Of a DNA stretch of 15,523 nucleotides, positions 1-6,584 are shown piece by piece. The stretch is from CBDUBU01 sp965365465 (GTDB lineage: Bacteria; Bacteroidota; Rhodothermia; Rhodothermales; DASSAV01). The stretch covers positions 1 through 15,523 of the forward strand of contig CBDUBU010000068.1 in the NCBI GenBank assembly GCA_965365465.1. Direction: 5' to 3'. The translations under genes and the position numbers were made by a program. Under the pieces are notes generated by a model, which saw nothing but the letters and a program-made list of their open reading frames with translations, had not been told where the DNA came from and did not search any database. The stretch's first letter is position 1, and each line of letters opens with the position of its first letter.

Positions 1-56
1 AGCATAAAATTAACTTACTTAAGGCCTGAATTATTGCCGAATCGTCAGCAGGGAAG

Positions 57-902
57 ATGCGGATCGAGATTTATCCTTCCGGTCAGCTTGGGAGCGAGCG
101 GGAGTGCCTGGAGTTGCTCCAGATTGGCAGCATCGCCATAACGAAGGTGTCGGCCAGCGTCATGGAATCGTTTGCCCCGGAATTCCGCGTTTTCTCGCTT
201 CCCTTTCTTTTTCAGGGACAGGACCACCGTTTTGCAGTGCTGGATGGGCCCATAGGCCGCTCCATTCTCAATTCTGCGGAGCCGTACCGGCTGCACGGGC
301 TTGCCTATTATGATGCCGGCGCCCGGTCTTTTTATACGGTGGGGAGGCCCGTAAGGGAGCCGGGCGATCTGCGCGGCCTCAAAATACGAGTCCAGGAAAG
401 CAAAACGGCAATGGACATGGTGCGTACCCTGGGCGGAAGCCCTACCCCGATTTCATGGGGCGAACTGTACACGGCGCTGCAACAGGGCGTCGTAGACGGC
501 GCCGAAAACAACCCGCCGAGCTTTTATCTTTCACGGCACTATGAGGTCGCGAAGTTCTACGTTCTCAACGAGCACACGGCTGTTCCGGATGTACTTGTAG
601 TTGGAATGCCCGTGTGGAACCGGCTCACGCCGCAGGAACAACAATGGCTGCAGGAGGCGGCGACAAACAGCGTTGCGCTCCAGAGAGAACTCTGGAGTGA
701 GGCAACTGCAGAGGCGCTTGCCGAGGTTGAGGCCGCCGGAGTTGAGGTCATAAGGCCGGACAAGTCGGCATTCTCCGAGGCAGTAAAGGATATGATAGCC
801 CAGGCCGGCCAGGATCCTGTGCTCGGACCCCTTATCAATGCCATCCATGCGGATGGAGCAGCGGCGGATTCCGCTTCCCGGCAAACCCCTGAGAGGCCGT
901 GA
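57..902 (+). CDS. TRAP transporter solute-binding protein (DctP family), N-terminus missing or disrupted
   Basis: This is the periplasmic binding protein of a tripartite ATP-independent periplasmic (TRAP) importer; it captures an organic or sugar acid and delivers it to the DctQ/DctM membrane pair. The frame opens inside the family core: MRIEIYPSGQLGSERE is the normal strand near residue 50-60 of full-length proteins. Residue R111 in KIRVQ is the conserved carboxylate-binding arginine, and residues 136-152 (ELYTALQQGVVDGAENN) are the DctP signature, closest in feel to the YiaO/sugar-acid branch. At 281 residues it is about 45 short of the usual ~330 and has no signal peptide. The codons before the ATG (30-56, IIAESSAGK) still read as family sequence and then hit TGA at 27-29. 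So 57 is only the first available start, and the gene may be a pseudogene, carry an error, or be misjoined. Its stop overlaps the next start (TGATG at 900-904). Confidence 0.85.
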   Translation: MRIEIYPSGQLGSERECLELLQIGSIAITKVSASVMESFAPEFRVFSLPFLFQGQDHRFAVLDGPIGRSILNSAEPYRLHGLAYYDAGARSFYTVGRPVREPGDLRGLKIRVQESKTAMDMVRTLGGSPTPISWGELYTALQQGVVDGAENNPPSFYLSRHYEVAKFYVLNEHTAVPDVLVVGMPVWNRLTPQEQQWLQEAATNSVALQRELWSEATAEALAEVEAAGVEVIRPDKSAFSEAVKDMIAQAGQDPVLGPLINAIHADGAAADSASRQTPERP

Positions 903-1576
903 TGCCCCCTGAACTTTCTGATAATCACCGCCGACGCGACGGGCGTGAGCCGGTGCTCGTCGCCTCGCGCGACGGTGGATTCAAAGGCCGGGTCGATGTT
1001 GTGCTTGGATGGACGCTGGTCGTGCTCATGGGACTTTCGGTCGTTAATGTTCTCTGGCAGGTTTTTACGCGGTTTGTGCTGAAAGACCCCAGCGCGTTTA
1101 CGGATGAAGCTGCCCGGTTTTTGCTTATCTGGGTCGGGCTGCTCGGGGCTGCCTACGCAGCCGGGCAAAAGATGCATCTCGCTATCGACTTGTTGCCCCA
1201 GGCGCTTGCCAGAAGAAGAAACCGGCGGCCTTTTCACCTTGTGGGGATGCTCATAGAGGCGCTGATCTTTATGTTTGCCGTGGGAGCCATGGTGTACGGC
1301 GGCGCTAACCTCGTTCGGCTTACGACGTTGCTGGGGCAGCATTCTGCGGCGCTGGGCGCGCCGCTGGGCGCTGTCTACAGCGTGTTGCCCTTTAGCGGCG
1401 GACTTATCGCTTTCTACGCGGCGCTTACCTTTATCGATCATATTCACATTCTCCGGGGCGGTGCGCCGGCGCTTGTCGAAACCACAGCGACTGGTTCAGA
1501 AGTTTTTATCGAGCAGGAGGGTGGGCTGAATCTGCACGAAGACCGTCCTGCCAGTCCCAAACCGCCTTCCCGATAG
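902..1576 (+). CDS. TRAP transporter small permease (DctQ family)
   Basis: Small membrane subunit of the TRAP importer, which pairs with the large permease and docks the binding protein. Four hydrophobic segments are visible, beginning with VVLGWTLVVLMGLSVVNVLW. The family motif follows: FTRFVLKDPSAFTDEAARF, then LLIWVGLLGAAYAAGQ with a conserved Glu, Arg and Trp. The protein carries a charged N-terminal extension of about 25 residues and a hydrophilic C-terminal tail of about 45, both longer than usual. I chose the ATG at 902 because it overlaps the TGA of the binding-protein gene (TGATG), a standard translational-coupling arrangement, with GAGAGG just upstream. A GTG at 899 would add one residue. 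Eleven bases separate it from the large permease, so the three genes form one operon. Confidence 0.93.
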   Translation: MPPELSDNHRRRDGREPVLVASRDGGFKGRVDVVLGWTLVVLMGLSVVNVLWQVFTRFVLKDPSAFTDEAARFLLIWVGLLGAAYAAGQKMHLAIDLLPQALARRRNRRPFHLVGMLIEALIFMFAVGAMVYGGANLVRLTTLLGQHSAALGAPLGAVYSVLPFSGGLIAFYAALTFIDHIHILRGGAPALVETTATGSEVFIEQEGGLNLHEDRPASPKPPSR

Positions 1577-1587
1577 ATCACGTCCCT

Positions 1588-2880
1588 ATGGAAGCCATTC
1601 CTGTTCTTGTTCTCGTTGTTAGCTTCGTCGTCATTCTGGCGCTGGGGGTTCCGGTAGCCTATGCCATCGGTCTTGCAACCGTCATTACGATGCTGACCTC
1701 TGTTGAGCCTACGGCAGCCCTCACAACGGTCGCGCAGCGCATGGGAACGGGTCTGGACTCTTTTACCCTTCTGGCAATTCCTTTTTTCATTCTCGCAGGT
1801 CAGCTTATGAACCGGGGCGGGATTGCGACCCGCCTCATCGATTTCGCAAAGTCGCTGCTCGGCACCCTGCCCGGCGGGCTTGCCTTTGTAAACATTTTTG
1901 CCTCCATGCTTTTCGGGGCCATCTCAGGAAGCGCCGTGGCTGCTGCGAGCGCCATCGGGACGACGCTGGGGCCGCGTATGCTTGAGGAAGGGTATGACCG
2001 TGATTTCTCCGCCGCCGTCAACATCACATCCGCTACTACAGGGCTGATTATTCCGCCGAGCAATGTGCTTATCATCTATAGCCTGGCTTCGGGGGGCGCG
2101 AGCATTGCGGCCTTGTTCCTGGCCGGCTACCTGCCGGGGATTCTCGTCGGTTTGCTGTTGATGGGGGTTGCCGGTGTCATCGCATTCCGTCGGAGGTATC
2201 CTACGGAGGCGCGGGCATCGGTGCGTGAGGTGTTGCGCCGCTTTGCTGATGCGCTGCCCAGCCTGTTTCTGCTGGTGGTTGTGATCGGCGGGATCGTTGC
2301 GGGCGTATTTACAGCAACGGAGGCAGCGGCTGTGGCTGTGCTTTACGCCTTCGTGTTGGCTATGGTCTATCGCAATATCACGCTCCGTGACCTGCCGCAG
2401 ATTCTTCTGGATTCGTCGGCAACGACCGCTGTGGTGTTGCTGCTTATTGCGGTCTCGATTGCGATGAGTTGGATCATGGCGTATGTGAACCTGCCGCAGG
2501 CCATCGCCGCCGGTGTAGGCATCGTGCAAAGTCCCTTCCTGGTCCTCCTGCTAATCAATGTCATTCTGCTTTTTGTCGGCACCTTCATGGACATGACGCC
2601 TGCCGTCCTCATCTTTACGCCCATTTTTCTTCCGGTAGTGGTAGAACTGGGGATGGATCCGGTGCATTTCGGGATTGTCATGGTGCTCAATCTTTGCGTG
2701 GGCTTATGCACGCCGCCTGTTGGAAGTGTGCTATTTGTGGGGGTCGGCGTGGCCGGAACGACGATTGCGCGGGTGGTGCGTCCGCTCTTGCCCATGTTTG
2801 TCGCCATGATTATCGGACTGGCGCTCGTGACGGCTTTTCCGCAGATCAGCCTCTGGTTGCCTCACCTGTTCGGCTATTGA
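1588..2880 (+). CDS. TRAP transporter large permease (DctM family)
   Basis: Large membrane subunit of the TRAP importer. It forms the sodium-driven transport channel for the ligand brought by the binding protein. At 430 residues it has the full family length (about 425-440) and is hydrophobic throughout, with about a dozen membrane segments. Typical DctM sequence is seen in AIPFFILAGQLMNRGG (near 63-78), in GAISGSAVAAASAIGT (near 110-125), in the stretch TTGLIIPPSNVLIIYS, and in a second-half counterpart, VGTFMDMTPAVLIFTPIF, followed by LCTPPVGSVLFVG. The ATG is 11 bases after the DctQ stop with no alternative start nearby. It ends the TRAP operon; the next gene lies 132 bases away and has its own candidate promoter. 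Confidence 0.96.
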   Translation: MEAIPVLVLVVSFVVILALGVPVAYAIGLATVITMLTSVEPTAALTTVAQRMGTGLDSFTLLAIPFFILAGQLMNRGGIATRLIDFAKSLLGTLPGGLAFVNIFASMLFGAISGSAVAAASAIGTTLGPRMLEEGYDRDFSAAVNITSATTGLIIPPSNVLIIYSLASGGASIAALFLAGYLPGILVGLLLMGVAGVIAFRRRYPTEARASVREVLRRFADALPSLFLLVVVIGGIVAGVFTATEAAAVAVLYAFVLAMVYRNITLRDLPQILLDSSATTAVVLLLIAVSIAMSWIMAYVNLPQAIAAGVGIVQSPFLVLLLINVILLFVGTFMDMTPAVLIFTPIFLPVVVELGMDPVHFGIVMVLNLCVGLCTPPVGSVLFVGVGVAGTTIARVVRPLLPMFVAMIIGLALVTAFPQISLWLPHLFGY

Positions 2881-2951
2881 TTACAGGTTCTGCGTGTTGC
2901 TTGCTGCGGTTTCCCTGCACGGATTCTCTCTAAAGAGATAGTATTCATCTC

Positions 2952-2979
2952 TTGATCTGAGCCGCAAAAATTATATCTT
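2952..2979 (+). promoter_or_regulatory. Candidate promoter of the enolase-superfamily gene
   Basis: A TTGATC (2952-2957), 16-base spacer and TATCTT (2974-2979) precede the ribosome site at 2999 by about 20 bases. The TATCTTGG stretch also matches five of six fixed positions of the Bacteroidota -7 box TAnnTTTG. A perfect 7-base inverted repeat (2933-2939 with 2947-2953) overlaps its upstream edge and could be an operator. This is pattern matching only. Confidence 0.3.
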
Positions 2980-3012
2980 GGAAAGGTACGCTTGCAGCAG
3001 GAGGCACTTTCC

Positions 3013-4200
3013 ATGATTTCTCGCAGAACGATTATGAAGCGAGCCGGCGCGTTGGCCGGCGCCGCAGCGCTTCAGCCTGCCTACAGGGCTATATCTTCAC
3101 CGGTTGCAGGGCCTAAGCTCAAAATCACGGCCGTCGAGCCGTATGTATTGAAGGGCGGACAGTGCTTCGTGCTGGTGCGGACCAGCGAGGGTATCACAGG
3201 AATAGGAGAGGCCAGCCCCATGAACAGTCCGGCGCTGGCGCATCTTATCAGCACGACCCTCGCGCCGCTTCTGCTGGGAGAAAACGCGCTGGATGTAGAA
3301 CGATGCTGGGAGAAGATATACTACAGCACATACAAACAGGGCGTGATGGGATTGCAGCCCGAAGCATTGAGCGGCATCGACATTGCGCTCTGGGACATTC
3401 TCGGGAAAGTCGCAGGGATGCCGCTCTGCCGCCTGCTGGGAGGGCGGCGGCGTGATTCGGTAAGAGTCTACGCAAGCATGGGCGGCGGCGCCCGCATGAA
3501 GCCGCAAGAGATGGCTGCCCAGGCAGAAGCAGCAGCCCGTCAGGGCTTCACGGCTGTCAAGGTGCGCATGGATTATGGCCCTGTCCCGGCGGATCTCAAT
3601 GTGCGCCGCGATCTGGAGATGCTCACGGATGTCCGGAGCGCTATCGGGCCGGATATCGAGCTGCTGTATGATGTGAACAACGGATACTCTGCCGCCGCCG
3701 CCATTCGCGTCGGGCGCGCGCTGGAGGCGCTAAATGTAATCCACTATGAGGAACCGGTTGCCCAGACTGATTACGCCGGATACGCGCGCGTGGTGGAGGC
3801 CGTCAACATTCCGGTGGCGGCAGGCGAGCACGAGTACACGCGGTGGCAGTTCCGCGACCTGATTCTGCAGGCAAACCCTGACGTGCTTCAGCCGGACCTC
3901 GTAAAATGTGCGGGAATCACGGAAGCCATAAAGATTGCGGCGCTCGTCACGGCGCATCACAAGCAACTCGTTCCCCATCAGACCCAGCCTACCATCGGGC
4001 AGGCAGCCAACCTGCATTTCACGTCGGTTTTTGTCCCTGGAGATACGGCGCAGGAACTGAGCCACAATGCCATGCAAAGCCCCCTGCATACTCTGTTCAG
4101 CGAGCCTCTCGTTTTCTCCGACGGACGGCTTCTTGTCCCGGAAGGCCCGGGCTTGGGGCTTGAAATCGATGAGGCGAAGCTGCGTGAGATGACGGCCTGA
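3013..4200 (+). CDS. Enolase-superfamily (mandelate racemase/sugar-acid dehydratase-like) enzyme with Tat signal
   Basis: A 395-residue member of the mandelate racemase subgroup, whose enzymes abstract the alpha proton of a hydroxy or sugar acid and then racemise or dehydrate it. Visible active-site residues: K183-V-R185 (the KxK position, here KxR), metal ligands D220 (YDVNN), E246 (YEEP) and E272 (AGEHE), and the Asp-His dyad D295 (QPDLVK) and H322 (VPHQ). The spacings 26/26/23/27 equal those of Pseudomonas mandelate racemase (D195, E221, E247, D270, H297). The exact substrate cannot be read from this. The N-terminus SRRTIMKR followed by an Ala-rich stretch is a twin-arginine export signal, although no clean AxA cleavage site is seen. 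The start at ATG 3013 is set by AGGAGG at 2999-3004, eight bases upstream; a TTG at 2992 would place that site inside the gene. It lies downstream of the TRAP genes, suggesting processing of the same acid. Its stop is 14 bases from the convergent purF stop. Confidence 0.9.
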   Translation: MISRRTIMKRAGALAGAAALQPAYRAISSPVAGPKLKITAVEPYVLKGGQCFVLVRTSEGITGIGEASPMNSPALAHLISTTLAPLLLGENALDVERCWEKIYYSTYKQGVMGLQPEALSGIDIALWDILGKVAGMPLCRLLGGRRRDSVRVYASMGGGARMKPQEMAAQAEAAARQGFTAVKVRMDYGPVPADLNVRRDLEMLTDVRSAIGPDIELLYDVNNGYSAAAAIRVGRALEALNVIHYEEPVAQTDYAGYARVVEAVNIPVAAGEHEYTRWQFRDLILQANPDVLQPDLVKCAGITEAIKIAALVTAHHKQLVPHQTQPTIGQAANLHFTSVFVPGDTAQELSHNAMQSPLHTLFSEPLVFSDGRLLVPEGPGLGLEIDEAKLREMTA

Positions 4201-4214
4201 ATCAGGTTACGTAC

Positions 4215-5714
4215 TCACCACTCGTTTTCGTCTTTTGTGACCCCCATCTCAACCGGAACCGGGTAATTGGCTGTGAAGCAGGCGTTGCAGTAGTCCAGTT
4301 TGCCGGTGTTGGCGATTTTTACAGCCTTCATCAGACCCTCAACCGAAAGGTAAGCCACCGAGTCGACGCCTAGCCACCGGGCCATCGATGCTACGTCCTC
4401 GAATTGATTGGCAAAGAGTTCTTCAAAGCTGGGGAAGTCCATGCCGTAAAAGCACGGACTCACAACGGGAGGCGATGCGATGCGGAAGTGGACCTCGCGT
4501 GCTCCTGCCTCCCGGATCATATCGACCAGAAAACGCGCTGTAGTTCCTCGCACGATAGAGTCGTCAACCACAACGACGATGCGGTCCCGAAGGACGCCTT
4601 CAACGGTGTTGAACTTGCTGCGCACCTTCATCTCGCGGCTGTTCTGGCCGGGCGAAATGAACGTACGGCCTACATAGTGGTTACGGATCAGGCCGATTTC
4701 AAAACGGCAACGATAGCCCAGTTTCTGGCATTCGCTGACATAGCCCAGCGTAGCGGTGTTTGAGGAGTCGGGTACGGAAATGACGATAGGCTGCTTCTCG
4801 GTTACAGGCACGACAGGCACCGGCGCATCGTGCGCGAGTTGTTTACCGATTTTGCGCCGCACCTTATCAACCATCTCCCCAAAGATGATGGAGTCCGGAC
4901 GGGAAAAATAAACATACTCGAAAACGCACTGGCTTACGCCGTGGTTCTGCGAAAGGTGGCTGCTCTGGAACTCACCTGTTTCGCAGCCCTTACGATCTAT
5001 GATGAGAATTTCGCCTGGCTCAATGTCCCGTACGTACTCGGCGCCGATCATGTCGAAGGCGCAGGTCTCACTGGCGACGCAGTAAGCGGCCCCGCCGGGC
5101 TGATCGGGGCTTCCGAGTTTTCCGAGAGCAAGAGGGCGAAAGCCGTTGGGATCGCGCACAGCGATGAGACTTTGATCGGTAAGGATGACGAGCGAGAAGG
5201 CGCCTTCTACCTGCGTGAGGGCATCGATGATCTGGTCGATCTGTTTTTGACGGCGGCTCTGCGAGATCAGGTGCAAGATGAGCTCGCTGTCGCTCGTAGT
5301 CTGAAAAAGGGTGCCGCGTTCGCTGAACGCCGTGCGCAGTTCCCGGGCATTGGAGAGATTGCCATTGTGCGCCAGCGCAATGTTGCCGTCCCGATAGTGA
5401 ACCACGAGTGGCTGTATGTTTGCCTTATTGTCGGCCGACCCGCTGGTCGAGTACCGGTTATGCCCGATCCCGGACATGCCAAGCAGTCTGGTGTCAAAGA
5501 TGCTGGAATCGCTGAACACATCCAGCACAAGGCCTGCTTCCTTGTAAAACGGCATGACCATCCGTTGCTTGCTTTCATCGAAAGTAGAGGTCACAATCCC
5601 GGCCGACTCCTGCCCCCGGTGCTGGAGGGCATGGAGACCGTAATAAATATGACGCGCCGCGTTGGAAGCGTTAAAGATGCCGAATATGCCGCAGTATTCC
5701 TTAAGCTCTTCCAT
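4215..5714 (-). CDS. purF: Amidophosphoribosyltransferase
   Basis: Glutamine PRPP amidotransferase makes phosphoribosylamine from PRPP and glutamine, the first step of purine synthesis, in the cytoplasm. From the ATG at 5714 the protein has 499 residues, near the family norm of about 500. A short propeptide MEELKEY precedes the nucleophile C8 of CGIFGIF, which must be exposed by cleavage. The N-terminal Ntn glutaminase half shows LQHRGQESAG, GHNRYSTSG and HNGNLSN; the PRPP site is VVVVDDSIVRGTT (380-392). C263, C421, C476 and C479 match the four Fe-S ligands of the Bacillus subtilis enzyme, with the last two spacings (55 and 3) identical, so this is the oxygen-sensitive Fe-S type. A frame extension up to 5843 is rejected as start because that segment has no family sequence; GAGG lies just before 5714. 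It follows the DUF2279 gene after 183 bases on the same strand. Confidence 0.97.
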   Translation of the reverse strand: MEELKEYCGIFGIFNASNAARHIYYGLHALQHRGQESAGIVTSTFDESKQRMVMPFYKEAGLVLDVFSDSSIFDTRLLGMSGIGHNRYSTSGSADNKANIQPLVVHYRDGNIALAHNGNLSNARELRTAFSERGTLFQTTSDSELILHLISQSRRQKQIDQIIDALTQVEGAFSLVILTDQSLIAVRDPNGFRPLALGKLGSPDQPGGAAYCVASETCAFDMIGAEYVRDIEPGEILIIDRKGCETGEFQSSHLSQNHGVSQCVFEYVYFSRPDSIIFGEMVDKVRRKIGKQLAHDAPVPVVPVTEKQPIVISVPDSSNTATLGYVSECQKLGYRCRFEIGLIRNHYVGRTFISPGQNSREMKVRSKFNTVEGVLRDRIVVVVDDSIVRGTTARFLVDMIREAGAREVHFRIASPPVVSPCFYGMDFPSFEELFANQFEDVASMARWLGVDSVAYLSVEGLMKAVKIANTGKLDYCNACFTANYPVPVEMGVTKDENEW

Positions 5715-5887
5715 ACCCCTCACGATTACGGTGGTCTGCCATTTGTGTATTTCGTTGCTGCGTCCTTTCCCGATCACCGGGGTGGAGCGTGAGCCGCTAT
5801 GTGCTCTTGATAAGAAAAAGAATGGAAGTCTGTCCGGCAGCACCCACCCTTCGAAGTATGCTTCACCCGGCAGCAGTTTTCTTTGCC

Positions 5888-6062
5888 GGATCGTCTCTCA
5901 GAGTATAACGATCCCCGCTGCAAGTGCGATCCCCGTTACATCGGCTGTCAGGTCGCGGAAACTAAAAAAGCGACTGCGGGCAATCCGCCAGTCGTAAACT
6001 TCCTTTGCCAGCCCGATCAGTATACTGCCGCCAACGGAAAATGGCAGGGATCGTCTCTCAGA
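5888..6062. repeat. 15-base direct repeat, copies 160 bases apart
   Basis: GGATCGTCTCTCAGA occurs at 5888-5902 and again at 6048-6062. The first copy spans the stop codon of the DUF2279 gene and the second lies within it, in another reading frame, so it is not a protein repeat. No other copy was noticed in the window. Confidence 0.35.
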
Positions 6063-6584
6063 CAGCGAGAATTTGTTTACCAGCACATACTGATTCCCGA
6101 GCGTCCACAGAAAGCTGAACGTAGTGTGTTGAACTTTGTCGAATGCGATCCAGTCATCCTTCGGACGCTTCTTCAACACGGTATCCGGGCGCGTAGTTTC
6201 AGCCAGGCGTCCGGCTGCGACGTGAAGAAAAGCAGGGCGTTTCAACGGCCCGTACAACAGCGCTGCACGCAGTGAAGGAGGCGAAAGGGCAGGCTGAAAA
6301 TTGGCGCGGGATGCATAACTGGCATCGCTGAATCGATTCAGAGACGGCTTGCTGTGTCCGTGAATCATACTTGAATTGTAGCGCAGGAATGACGGGGCGC
6401 CTTCGGAGTCCGGATGAATCATTGCTTTTGCGTCGCCTGGAAACGCGAGCAGGCCGAGAAGCAGGACAAGCCCGGACCAGGCAAGAACATTCCGGGCAGA
6501 GGGCTTAGAGCAAAAAGACAATGATGGATCTGTTTTTTGTGGGCGACGTGAGGGCCTGGATTGGCTGTTTTCTGGCGTCCTCAT
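5898..6584 (-). CDS. DUF2279/YfiM-like exported protein
   Basis: A 228-residue protein of unknown function. The C-terminal half carries a conserved pattern typical of DUF2279 (YfiM-like, thought to be cell-envelope proteins): DKVQH at 149-153, then SFLWTLGNQYVL, K194-E195-xx-D198 (LAKEVYDWR), and DLTAD at 211-215 before a final hydrophobic stretch. A signal sequence is visible as a long basic n-region (1-31), a hydrophobic core (33-49) and a possible cut after AKA at 54. There is no lipobox cysteine, unlike some relatives. The ATG overlaps the stop of the upstream CNNM/CBS gene (ATGA, shown as TCAT at 6581-6584) and has GGAG six bases upstream, so it is probably translated together with that gene. 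The middle region (60-140) is low in family features. Function in this organism is unknown. Confidence 0.8.
   Translation of the reverse strand: MRTPENSQSRPSRRPQKTDPSLSFCSKPSARNVLAWSGLVLLLGLLAFPGDAKAMIHPDSEGAPSFLRYNSSMIHGHSKPSLNRFSDASYASRANFQPALSPPSLRAALLYGPLKRPAFLHVAAGRLAETTRPDTVLKKRPKDDWIAFDKVQHTTFSFLWTLGNQYVLVNKFSLSERRSLPFSVGGSILIGLAKEVYDWRIARSRFFSFRDLTADVTGIALAAGIVIL

Noticed and set aside
557..1447. Minus-strand open frame of 296 codons
   Set aside because: It runs antisense across the TRAP binding-protein and small-permease genes; its sequence is rich in His, Arg, Ser and Gln with no recognisable fold.
2992..3012. TTG start for the enolase-superfamily gene
   Set aside because: Its first codons contain the AGGAGG ribosome site for the ATG at 3013, which also places the twin-arginine motif at the very N-terminus.
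4830..5792. Plus-strand open frame of 320 codons
   Set aside because: It lies wholly antisense to purF, which has all family motifs in the other strand. The translation shows no domain; it is a shadow of codon bias.
5715..5843. N-terminal extension of purF
   Set aside because: The frame is open upstream, but the extra 43 residues have no family sequence, and the nucleophile cysteine must follow a short propeptide. ATG 5714 with GAGG upstream fits.
5868..5890. Inverted repeat CCGGCA/TGCCGG after the DUF2279 gene as a terminator
   Set aside because: The stem is only six bases with an 11-base loop and no T tract follows on the minus strand; readthrough into purF remains possible.
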